NCBI RefSeq assembly: GCF_008692035.1 | Contig: NZ_VTFG01000002.1 | Span: 1,612,001 to 1,676,000, forward strand | DNA length: 64,000 bases | DNA from: Pseudomonas marginalis | Lineage (GTDB): Bacteria; Pseudomonadota; Gammaproteobacteria; Pseudomonadales; Pseudomonadaceae | Reading direction: 5' to 3' | In this document: in pieces, positions 1 to 7,623 of the stretch | How the letters are laid out: each line of letters opens with the position of its first letter | Numbering within the stretch: position 1 is the first letter of the stretch | Program-made: the position numbers and the translations under genes | The notes under the pieces: generated by a model | What the model saw: only the letters and a program-made list of their open reading frames with translations | What the model was told of the DNA's origin: nothing | Databases searched by the model: none

Positions 1-50
1 GAATGATTCTATGCTGATATCGAGTCGTAGACGTCAGGGTAGACGCAGTC

Positions 51-494
51 ATGAAAACAGGCCTGCCGGCAAAGCAAAAAGGGGCTGCGGCGATCGAATT
101 CGCCTTGGTCTTCGGGATCTTTTTTGCGGTGTTCTATGGCTTGATCAGCTTCAGCCTGCCGCTGCTGTTGATGCAGTCGTTCAACCAGGCAGCGGCCGAG
201 GCCGTGCGCCAGGCCATGGCGGTAGACCCGGTAGCGGCAGGATCGGCCTACCCCACCCTTGTCACCCAGCGTGCGAAAGATGCGGTAGCGGCGCAATTGA
301 GCTGGATCCCCGCCAACTTCCAGTTCCAGCCGTCCTTCATCAGCGCCACCTACACCGGCACCACGCTGACTGTCACGATCAAATACCCCTCCTCCAACCT
401 CTACTCCGTATTCCCGGCGCTGGTGGTGCCAGGCATTGGCACTGTGCCGAACCTGCCGACCAACCTTTCGGCCAGCTCGAGTCTTCAGTTTTGA
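51..494 (+). CDS. tadE: TadE-family pilus assembly protein
   Basis: 147-aa minor pseudopilin-like protein of the Tad (Flp pilus) machinery, expected to sit in the inner membrane with a periplasmic C-terminus. Seen: a short basic N-terminus (MKTGLPAKQKG), then the TadE signature GAAAIEFALVFGIFF, a single hydrophobic helix (residues ~11-40) with the Glu five residues into it that is typical of prepilin-like proteins. The rest is a small Ser/Thr-rich domain. The ATG at 51 has only a weak upstream AGGG. Its stop codon overlaps the TTG that probably starts the sensor kinase downstream, and tadG lies convergently beyond that, so this is the edge of a tad locus continuing to the left of the window. 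Confidence 0.85.
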   Translation: MKTGLPAKQKGAAAIEFALVFGIFFAVFYGLISFSLPLLLMQSFNQAAAEAVRQAMAVDPVAAGSAYPTLVTQRAKDAVAAQLSWIPANFQFQPSFISATYTGTTLTVTIKYPSSNLYSVFPALVVPGIGTVPNLPTNLSASSSLQF

Positions 495-3229
495 CTGCGG
501 GGAATAATTTCTTCGAGCGCCTGCGGGGCCGTGTCGGCACCCAGGCCTTCGAGGCACCCACTGTCCCTGCAGCAGGGCTGCGCGTGTTATTGGATCATCA
601 AGGCCATGTGGTGGACATCCGCGGCACACTGCGTTCGCAACTCGCCATGCCCGTCGGGGGTGAAGCACGGCCGCTGCTGCGGGAGTTGCTGTGCGCCAGC
701 AGCGCCTTGAGTATCGAAGGCAGCCCTGCCGACTGGCAACGCCATACCCTGGACCTGGACTTCAAGGGCTCTGCCGGCCAGGTCCTGCCCACCCGCGGCT
801 GGGTCGAGCCGGAGGGCGACCGCTGGGTGCTGCACCTGCTGGACATCAGCGACTTGCTCGCCGGCCGCCACCTGGCTGAACAGCGCGAGCAGAACCACCA
901 ACTCGCCTGCAGGATGAGCGAACAGTTGCGAGTGTGCAGCCTGAGTCGCCTGCCCGAGACGTTCAACGAGCAACTGCGCAGCCTGGCCCAACGCTGGCGT
1001 ATCCCCTGTGTGGCCCTGGCATTGCTCGATGAAACCAACCAGGGTTGGCGGATCTACAGCCAATACACCGCTCACGACGCCCCGGGCTTGTGGCAAACCG
1101 GCCAACATCTGGGGGCCAGCCTGGACAGTGTCAACGGCAACGCGCTCCTGAGCCTGGCCCACGGGCGCATTGACAACCCCCGCCTGCAGAGCATTTTCGG
1201 CGATATCGACGGTTTTCTGGTGCCCTACCGTGACAGCCAGGGCGTGGCGGCCTGGCTGCTCTGCGGTTTCTACGGCGGCGAACCGCACACCCGCGAACGT
1301 GACTGGCTGGACCTCACCGCCGCACTCGCCGCCCCGCTGCTGAGCCGCCTGCGCGAACAACGCAGCCATCAGCAACTGGAGCGCATGGAGGCCCTGCAAG
1401 AACTGCTCGGCACCGGCTGGTGGGAACTGCTGCCCGCCACCCAGGAGATCCAGCTCGCTCCCCAGTTGTTGCATAGCCTGGGCCAGGAACACGGCGCCAC
1501 GCGCCAGGCACTGGCCCTGTGGCTGGAGCTGATCCACCCCGCTGATCGCCAGGAACTGCTCAGCCACCTGCAAGACCTGCAGGCACTGGACAAACCCCTG
1601 CTGACCAACGTGCGCCTGCCAGGCAGTGACGCGGACCACACGCCCATCTGGTATCGCGTGCAGGGCCAGGTACTGGGCGTGGGCGACAACCGGCGCTGGG
1701 TCGGTTTCATGCTCAACATCAGCGACATCAAGAACCAGCAACTGCAAGCCGCCGCCGCCCATGCACGCCTGGATAACCTGATCGCCAGTTCACCGGCGGT
1801 GATCTACGTGCAGCGCTACGTCGGCGGCGCACTGCACCCGGCGTTTTTCAGCGACAGCCTGTTGCCGCTGCTGGGCTGGAGCCTGGCCGATTGCAGCCAC
1901 GACGGCCTGGCCTCGTTGATCCATCCCGAAGACCGTGAGTTGTACTTCCAACGCACCCGTCAATTACTACGCGAAGGGAATGTACGCAGCCGCTACCGGG
2001 TGCGCGACACCCGCGGCGACTACCATTGGCTGCTCGACGAGGCCAAGCTGCTGCGCGATGACCTGGGCCTGCCGGTGGAGGCCGTGGGGCTATGGCTCGA
2101 TGTGACCGACGCGACCCTGGCCGCCGAACAGGTCAGGCAGAGCGAAGAGCGCTACCGCATCCTGGTGGAAGACTCGCCGGCAATGATCTGCCGTTATCGC
2201 CCGGACCTGACCCTGACGTTTGGCAACACGCCGCTGGCCAACTACCTGGAGTGCTTGCCCGCGCAACTGCCGGGGCGGCAATTGGACGCGTGGTTGTCGG
2301 ATGAACAGCGCCAGGCATTTATCCAACGCATCCGCCGACTGACCCCCGAGTTTCCGGTGAGCACCGCCGAAATCAGCCTGCAGCTGCCCGGGCGCGAACA
2401 TGCCTGGTGGGTATGGTCCGACCGTGGTGTGTTTGATGAACAAGGTCAACTGGTGGAAGTGCAAGCCGTGGGCCGCGACAACACCGAAGTGCGTCGCTCC
2501 CAGCAGCAACTGACCCAGAGCGCCAAGATGGCGACCCTCGGCGAAATGGCCACGGGCCTGGCCCATGAGATCAACCAGCCGCTGAACGTGATGCGCATGG
2601 CGATCGTCAATGTGCTCAAGCGCCTGGCCAACGGCGACGCGCAGATCGACTACCTCACCGAAAAACTCAAGCGCATCGACACCCAAGTGCAACGCGCGGC
2701 GAGGGTGGTGGACCATATGCGCGTGTTTGGCCGCCGTTCGGAAATCGAACAGCAACCGTTCGACCCAGTGCAAGCCGTGGAAGGGACCTTGTCGCTGCTG
2801 AGTGAAGGCCTGCGCGGCAAAGGCGTGGACCTGCGCATCACACCTGCGGACTTCAGGGTGCAGGTCAAAGGTCATGTCGACCAGCTTGAGCAGGTGTTGA
2901 TCAACCTGATGGTCAACGCCCGCGATGCGCTATTGAGCCAGCGCGAAACAGCCGCGCAATCGCGCCCCTGGATTGCGCTGCACTGCGAGCACGACAGCCG
3001 GCATGTGCGCATCTGGGTCGAGGACAACGGGGGCGGCATCGACCCACGATTATTGGAGAGGATTTTCGAGCCGTTTTTTACCACCAAGCCGATTGGGGTG
3101 GGGACCGGCCTGGGGCTGTCGGTAAGCTACGGGATCGTGGAAAACATGGGTGGGCGCTTGAGCGTGATCAATGGCGAGGACGGCGCACGGTTTTGTGTGG
3201 AACTGCCGGTGGTTCAGATCACCAGGTAG
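491..3229 (+). CDS. PAS-domain sensor histidine kinase, PprA-like
   Basis: About 912-aa cytoplasmic-type hybrid of sensory PAS/PAC repeats and a histidine kinase. Seen: PAS-like regions around residues 310-430, 430-545 and 555-670; an H-box with phosphoacceptor His692 in GLAHEINQPLNV; N-box NLMVNARDAL; G1 VEDNGGGID; F-box FEPFFTTK; G2 GTGLGLSVSYGIV. The kinase core is therefore intact. No transmembrane segment is evident. The chosen start is TTG at 491, which shares bases with the tadE stop (TTGA) and suggests translational coupling; the frame is open further upstream but runs through tadE. In P. aeruginosa the Tad locus carries the kinase PprA (PprA/PprB control of Flp pilus genes), and position and size fit that protein. 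No response-regulator gene is inside the window. Confidence 0.8.
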   Translation: MTAGNNFFERLRGRVGTQAFEAPTVPAAGLRVLLDHQGHVVDIRGTLRSQLAMPVGGEARPLLRELLCASSALSIEGSPADWQRHTLDLDFKGSAGQVLPTRGWVEPEGDRWVLHLLDISDLLAGRHLAEQREQNHQLACRMSEQLRVCSLSRLPETFNEQLRSLAQRWRIPCVALALLDETNQGWRIYSQYTAHDAPGLWQTGQHLGASLDSVNGNALLSLAHGRIDNPRLQSIFGDIDGFLVPYRDSQGVAAWLLCGFYGGEPHTRERDWLDLTAALAAPLLSRLREQRSHQQLERMEALQELLGTGWWELLPATQEIQLAPQLLHSLGQEHGATRQALALWLELIHPADRQELLSHLQDLQALDKPLLTNVRLPGSDADHTPIWYRVQGQVLGVGDNRRWVGFMLNISDIKNQQLQAAAAHARLDNLIASSPAVIYVQRYVGGALHPAFFSDSLLPLLGWSLADCSHDGLASLIHPEDRELYFQRTRQLLREGNVRSRYRVRDTRGDYHWLLDEAKLLRDDLGLPVEAVGLWLDVTDATLAAEQVRQSEERYRILVEDSPAMICRYRPDLTLTFGNTPLANYLECLPAQLPGRQLDAWLSDEQRQAFIQRIRRLTPEFPVSTAEISLQLPGREHAWWVWSDRGVFDEQGQLVEVQAVGRDNTEVRRSQQQLTQSAKMATLGEMATGLAHEINQPLNVMRMAIVNVLKRLANGDAQIDYLTEKLKRIDTQVQRAARVVDHMRVFGRRSEIEQQPFDPVQAVEGTLSLLSEGLRGKGVDLRITPADFRVQVKGHVDQLEQVLINLMVNARDALLSQRETAAQSRPWIALHCEHDSRHVRIWVEDNGGGIDPRLLERIFEPFFTTKPIGVGTGLGLSVSYGIVENMGGRLSVINGEDGARFCVELPVVQITR

Positions 3230-5163
3230 GCGCGGCCCATCTGACACGTCAGGTTGGCGCCGACTTCGGCGTTGCCCAGGTTGATGCCCAGGGCCGAGAG
3301 CAGCGTGTTGACAATGGGGTCGAGCAGCGGTGACAGGACGTCCTGGACAAGGGTGACCACCGCGCTGGTGATGGTAGCCAGGGCCGTCGTAACCGTGCCG
3401 TTCGCCGCACCGGGTGTGCTGCCGCTGGGCGGTACGTAGGTAGCCTGCAGGCCGCTCAGGGTTGCTCCCAGGCTATTGACGATATTGGCGGTGCCGGGTG
3501 GACTTTTGTAGGTCGGCACGGCATTCATATCGGCGACCGGTAAGAACAGCAACGAGCTGGTCTGCGCCGCCACGGTAGACAACGCCTTCACATTCAAACC
3601 ACCGCCTACACCCGCTGTACGCGTGCCACATATCTGCGACAGCACAATGCAGTAGCGCTGGCCAAAATCGATCAGCCTGACCGGCTGCACGGTGACTGGC
3701 GCCGATGACGAAAACGCGGTGGCAGGGTCGACATAGCCCAAGCCCAGGGTGGCCATGACGGTGGTGGCCTGCACCGTTAGCGACTTTGTGGCCGGCGTGG
3801 CACAGCTGTAGTCCGTGACTTGACTCTGCGCACTGGCCGCCTCGATGTAGATGGACAGTGATTGTGTGATATCCACGTCGGTGACGTTACACGCCACCAG
3901 GCACAACACGCCGCCCACCACTGCCGGGATATTCAGGTTCAACAGGCCGCCGACCACCTTCGACACCGGTGTCGCCAACCCGGTCAGGATTGATGAAACC
4001 CCCGACACCAGCTTGATGATCGGCGCATCCACCGTAACCAATGTGCGCACTTGCGCGGTTCGGACAACAATCTGATCCGTCTGCGGGTTATTCAGAAGCC
4101 CCGCCTTGGCCTTCGCCGGATTACCGATGGCCGACAATTGCGGCGGCTCGATGACTTTGGTCTGGATCGAGACATTGCCCACCAGGGGAATATTCACCTG
4201 AGCGGCCGCACTCACCGCACCCTTGCTATTGGACAGCTGCGCCACGGCCTCCAGCAATTGAAACAACTGCACGTTGGTATTCAGCGCCGCGGCCGGTGTT
4301 CCGCTGGCAACCTTCAGCAGGTCTGCGACTTTCAGCAGCTGGGTATTGGGCGCGATGGCTTTCAATGAAATCACATCGTTGATGACCGCCGTCGCCACCG
4401 CTCCGTTTTTTTGCAGCACCTTTACCGCGGCATCGATCAGCTGGTTGGCGGATACGGCGGTGTTGAGCAGCGCATCGTAGTCACCCGCCGTCACGTTCAG
4501 CTCAATCGCCAACTGGTCCAGGTAGCCGAGCAGGTTGAGGTTCGTCGCCAGCAAGCCATTCCAGCCCGCCGCCGTCAGCGACAGGCTGCCGCCCAACAGG
4601 TTGCCAATGACCATGTTCAATAGCGGGGACTTCGCCGAATCCACCGTCGCCAGGCTGCTGCGAATCGTCAGTTGCGCCACTGGCGGCGCGTACGCGGCCA
4701 CGGCGCTGGCAGCCAGGGTCATCTGGGTGGACGCCGGCGTACCGCTGAACATATTCCAGATACCCGTGGCGACGCTGGTTACTACGCTGCGCGTCGCCAC
4801 TACCCGAATGGCCTCGTTTTTGCTGGCGTCGGCGCTGAATACGCGGATGTTGCCGGCATTGGTCGTCAATGTGCCGCAGGTCACGGCCAGGCCACGACTG
4901 CTGTCGCCGGCAACCACGGTGAAGCCATTGCGCGCGGCGTTCTGCACGGCATAGTCGTTGGCGCTGGTGGTCGGGCTGCACAGGCCACCACGCCCGGCGG
5001 CCTCCAGGGCGGCGGTGTCGGCAATGGACTGCAGCTTGCGCTTTTCCAGGTAGAGGCGGCCGCTGTCCACCGCCAGCAGCAGGAACACCAGCGCTAACGC
5101 CAGGGTGCCCGCTGCCATCAAGCCAATCGCACCACGCTGCCTGCAACCGAGTCGGGGAGACAT
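3214..5163 (-). CDS. tadG: TadG-like pilus assembly protein
   Basis: 649-aa Tad-system protein. Seen: N-terminal single membrane helix (about residues 12-33) inside the TadG-type motif QRGAIGLMAAGTLALALVF, followed by VDSGRLYLEKRKLQSIADTA, the conserved helix shared by TadG/DUF2134 proteins. The remainder is a long Ala/Val/Thr-rich periplasmic region with several Cys residues. ATG at 5163 is preceded by AAGGAG eight bases upstream. The gene is convergent with the sensor kinase and overlaps its 3' end by 16 bases. TadG is thought to anchor the Flp pilus apparatus to the envelope. It is the last tad gene on this side. Confidence 0.8.
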   Translation of the reverse strand: MSPRLGCRQRGAIGLMAAGTLALALVFLLLAVDSGRLYLEKRKLQSIADTAALEAAGRGGLCSPTTSANDYAVQNAARNGFTVVAGDSSRGLAVTCGTLTTNAGNIRVFSADASKNEAIRVVATRSVVTSVATGIWNMFSGTPASTQMTLAASAVAAYAPPVAQLTIRSSLATVDSAKSPLLNMVIGNLLGGSLSLTAAGWNGLLATNLNLLGYLDQLAIELNVTAGDYDALLNTAVSANQLIDAAVKVLQKNGAVATAVINDVISLKAIAPNTQLLKVADLLKVASGTPAAALNTNVQLFQLLEAVAQLSNSKGAVSAAAQVNIPLVGNVSIQTKVIEPPQLSAIGNPAKAKAGLLNNPQTDQIVVRTAQVRTLVTVDAPIIKLVSGVSSILTGLATPVSKVVGGLLNLNIPAVVGGVLCLVACNVTDVDITQSLSIYIEAASAQSQVTDYSCATPATKSLTVQATTVMATLGLGYVDPATAFSSSAPVTVQPVRLIDFGQRYCIVLSQICGTRTAGVGGGLNVKALSTVAAQTSSLLFLPVADMNAVPTYKSPPGTANIVNSLGATLSGLQATYVPPSGSTPGAANGTVTTALATITSAVVTLVQDVLSPLLDPIVNTLLSALGINLGNAEVGANLTCQMGRAYLVI

Positions 5164-5248
5164 CAGGCACTCCTTAGCGCTTACTCTCCGTGTTGCCGTG
5201 GAGTGTAGACAAGGCTTGGCAGGTGCGCCTGCCGGTCGCTACAAACGG

Positions 5249-5806
5249 TCAGTGCGGTGGGTAGCTGGAGAGGATCCGGGTCACCGTCGTGCGAATCGCG
5301 TTATTACGATCCTGGGGGTTGGGCGTGCTGCTCATCATCTGTTCATCACTGCCGCGCCACACCAGCTTGCCGTCCTTGCCGTCGAGCAGGTCGATCTGGA
5401 TGGTCGCCACCTTGTAGGTGATGTTGCGTGTTTCGTTGTACATCGGCCCGCCCCAATAGCCGTTCCACGGGCCACCCCAGGCGCCGCCATAGTTGGTGGT
5501 GACTTGTTGCTGGCGGTCTTCGACGATCAGGTAGGCCTGCACGTTCAGGTCAGCCCGGGTGCCTGCGGCTGCCGGGCGCAGGCCGCGCTGGTCAAGCTGT
5601 TCACCCACGGCCTGGCGGATGCGTTGTTCGGTGAGGTCGCTCTTGATCCGCGGATCATCGGGGCGGTATTGCAGCGCCGGGTCTTTCCAGGCCCAGTTGC
5701 GGTAGGCGCCGAAGTCGCGGCTGGCATCAAAATCGTGGTTGACCTGGCTGGTCTGGCAACCGCCCAGCAGCACAACAAAAGCTAGCGTAGCGATACGACG
5801 AAACAT
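5249..5806 (-). CDS. DUF4136 lipoprotein
   Basis: 185-aa predicted lipoprotein. Seen: signal peptide MFRRIATLAFVVLLGGCQT with lipobox LLGGC (Cys17), then the DUF4136 pattern, including the NWAWKD segment, a Gly/Trp-rich loop (GGAWGGPWNGYWGG) and a C-terminal IRTTVTRILSSYPP. GGAGA precedes the ATG at 5806. It lies 44 bases downstream of a second DUF4136 gene with the same C-terminal ...YPP ending and the same internal AYRNWAW motif, so the two are tandem paralogues. DUF4136 proteins are envelope lipoproteins of unknown function. Confidence 0.85.
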   Translation of the reverse strand: MFRRIATLAFVVLLGGCQTSQVNHDFDASRDFGAYRNWAWKDPALQYRPDDPRIKSDLTEQRIRQAVGEQLDQRGLRPAAAGTRADLNVQAYLIVEDRQQQVTTNYGGAWGGPWNGYWGGPMYNETRNITYKVATIQIDLLDGKDGKLVWRGSDEQMMSSTPNPQDRNNAIRTTVTRILSSYPPH

Positions 5807-5850
5807 GGTTGATCTCCAACAAGGGACCGGGCTTTAGATGAGAATAGCGG

Positions 5851-6453
5851 TTAACTCGGAGGATAGGCGGTCATCGCCTTTTGCACGGCCTGGCGCAACG
5901 CATCCGCGCGCTCGCTGAGGCTGCCCTGGCTGCCGGTTTCCGCGCTGGCACTCCACACCGGCTGGCCGCTGCGGGCGTCGAACAGATTAACCCGCACCAC
6001 CACCACTTGAACTTCATAGGTGCGCACGATCGGCACCGAGTTGTACATGCCGTAGCCCGGGCCGTAGCGGTTATAGCCGCCGTATCCGTAGCCGTAATCG
6101 TCCTGGACCTGCTTGAGACGCTTCTCCAGGCGTACATCGGCGCTCACCAGCAGGTCCGCCGGGCGGTTGTCGTGCAAGGGCCGCAGGCCGCGCTGGTCGA
6201 GGGCACCGCTGACCGCTTCGGCGACTTGCGCCGAATCCGCCCAGGCCGTGCCCGCCGGCAACTGGCCGTTGCGCCAGGCCCAATTGCGGTAGGCGCCATA
6301 GTCGCGCACCGGCGCCGGGTAGGCGCTGGCGTCGAAGGTCGTGGCCGCCTGCGCGGGCGCCGGTGGCATGGGCGCAGAAGCCGCCACATAAGGGTTGGGG
6401 CTGGAGCAGGCGCCCAGCCCGAGGGATAACAGGATCAAACAGAGACGACGCAT
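5851..6453 (-). CDS. DUF4136 lipoprotein, tandem paralogue
   Basis: 200-aa predicted lipoprotein. Seen: signal peptide MRRLCLILLSLGLGACSS with lipobox LGAC (Cys16), an Ala/Pro-rich linker, the motif DYGAYRNWAWRN, the segment ALDQRGLRPL shared almost exactly with the next gene (QLDQRGLRPA), a Tyr/Gly-rich stretch (YGYGYGGYNRYGPGYG) and the ending MTAYPPS. The ATG at 6453 has a strong GGAGG. It is probably co-transcribed with the neighbouring DUF4136 gene. Function unknown. Confidence 0.85.
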   Translation of the reverse strand: MRRLCLILLSLGLGACSSPNPYVAASAPMPPAPAQAATTFDASAYPAPVRDYGAYRNWAWRNGQLPAGTAWADSAQVAEAVSGALDQRGLRPLHDNRPADLLVSADVRLEKRLKQVQDDYGYGYGGYNRYGPGYGMYNSVPIVRTYEVQVVVVRVNLFDARSGQPVWSASAETGSQGSLSERADALRQAVQKAMTAYPPS

Positions 6454-6477
6454 TTCGACCTCCGCAGACTGGGCCGC

Positions 6478-7227
6478 TTATACCGGACGGCAGATCCAGT
6501 GCAAATAACGCCCAAGTCCGGCAAAGCTTGGGTGACGACGGTGAGCGAGCTCCATCTCTACAAGGTCCTTCAAGTCGGCGCGGGCCTGGAATTCCACCGG
6601 CATATAGTCGTGGAATACCCGCACGCCACTTTGGCTTTCGACCTGCCAAAGCCCTTCGAGTTGCGCCGCCAGCTCGCGCGGGTCGAGGGGCTGTTGCGGG
6701 GTCAGGCTCTGCTTTTCGCCGGCCATGTCATTCTTGCGCATCTTGCGGAAATGGCCTTTGAGCAGGTTGCGATAAATCAGCGCATCGCGGTTGTAGAACG
6801 CCAGCGACAGCCAGCCACCGGGCAGCGTCAGCTGATGCAGCACCGGCAGGATCCCGTGGGGTTCGGCCAGCCATTCCAGCACGGCGTGGCAAAGCACCAG
6901 GTCGTAGGGCTCGGTGAGCTGGCCGAGCAAGTCTTGCCACGGCGCGTGGATAAAGGTGGCGTCCTGCCCGGCCTCGGCGAAGCGTTGGCGCGCGCCCTCG
7001 AGCATCGGCTCGGCGGGTTCGGCCAGGGTCACCTGATGGCCGCGTTCGGCCAGCCACAGCGACATATGCCCCAGGCCCGCGCCGATATCCAGCACGCGTA
7101 ACGGGCGCTCCGGCAGGGCCTCAGCCAGGTCGGCCTGGAGCACTGCCAGGCGAATCGCGCCTTTTGCACCGCCGTAGATTTTCTCGGCGAAGCGCGTGGC
7201 CAACTGGTCGAAATGCCGGTCACTCAT
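6478..7227 (-). CDS. cmoM: tRNA 5-carboxymethoxyuridine methyltransferase CmoM
   Basis: 249-aa SAM-dependent methyltransferase. Seen: the SAM-binding motif VLDIGAGLGHMSLWLAERGH near residues 45-65, the family motif LCHAVLEWLAEP, then LSLAFYNRDALIYRNLLKGH and GVRVFHDYMP, all of which match the E. coli CmoM (SmtA) pattern (FHAVLEWVADP, SLMFYN, GVRVFHDYL). CmoM methylates cmo5U34 of wobble uridine to mcmo5U in tRNA. ATG at 7227 was chosen over an in-frame TTG at 7233; it overlaps the stop of the MazG-like gene by 8 bases, so the two are translationally linked. Confidence 0.85.
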   Translation of the reverse strand: MSDRHFDQLATRFAEKIYGGAKGAIRLAVLQADLAEALPERPLRVLDIGAGLGHMSLWLAERGHQVTLAEPAEPMLEGARQRFAEAGQDATFIHAPWQDLLGQLTEPYDLVLCHAVLEWLAEPHGILPVLHQLTLPGGWLSLAFYNRDALIYRNLLKGHFRKMRKNDMAGEKQSLTPQQPLDPRELAAQLEGLWQVESQSGVRVFHDYMPVEFQARADLKDLVEMELAHRRHPSFAGLGRYLHWICRPV

Positions 7228-7528
7228 GGGCAAACCGCCGCTCGCTGTCGGCCAGTTTGGCGCGCACCACCTCGTTCATGTCCAGGCCCAGCTCGCTGCA
7301 CAGCAACAGCAGGTACAGCACGATATCGCCCACTTCCTGGCCGGCGTGGGCAAGTTTGTCGGCGGGTAACTGGCGGGACTGGTCTTCGCTGAGCCACTGG
7401 AAGATTTCCACCAGTTCGGCCATTTCCACGCTGGCGGCCATGGCCAGGTTCTTCGGGCTGTGGAATGGCTTCCAGTCGTTGGTATCGCGGATGCGGTGCA
7501 GGCGTTCGGTGAGGTGTTCGAGGTTCAT
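7220..7528 (-). CDS. MazG-like nucleotide pyrophosphohydrolase
   Basis: 102-aa small all-alpha NTP-PPase of the MazG-like/dCTP pyrophosphatase group. Seen: the metal-binding pattern E-x2-E (MAASVEMAELVEIFQW) followed by QEVGDIVLYLLLLCSELGLD, giving the expected E-x3-E...E-x2-D acidic arrangement. Members hydrolyse non-canonical or excess nucleoside triphosphates to monophosphate and PPi. ATG at 7528 has AGGAG six bases upstream; the reading frame is open further upstream but there it would overlap the tail of pbpC. It overlaps the cmoM start. Confidence 0.8.
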   Translation of the reverse strand: MNLEHLTERLHRIRDTNDWKPFHSPKNLAMAASVEMAELVEIFQWLSEDQSRQLPADKLAHAGQEVGDIVLYLLLLCSELGLDMNEVVRAKLADSERRFAHE

Positions 7529-7623
7529 GGGGGGCTCCTGAATGGGTATAGCTTCAGGGGGATGGAGAGTGAAGGCAAGTGAATAGCGGTGGTGCGACGA
7601 TTCGACTTGCCGCTGATGAGGCC

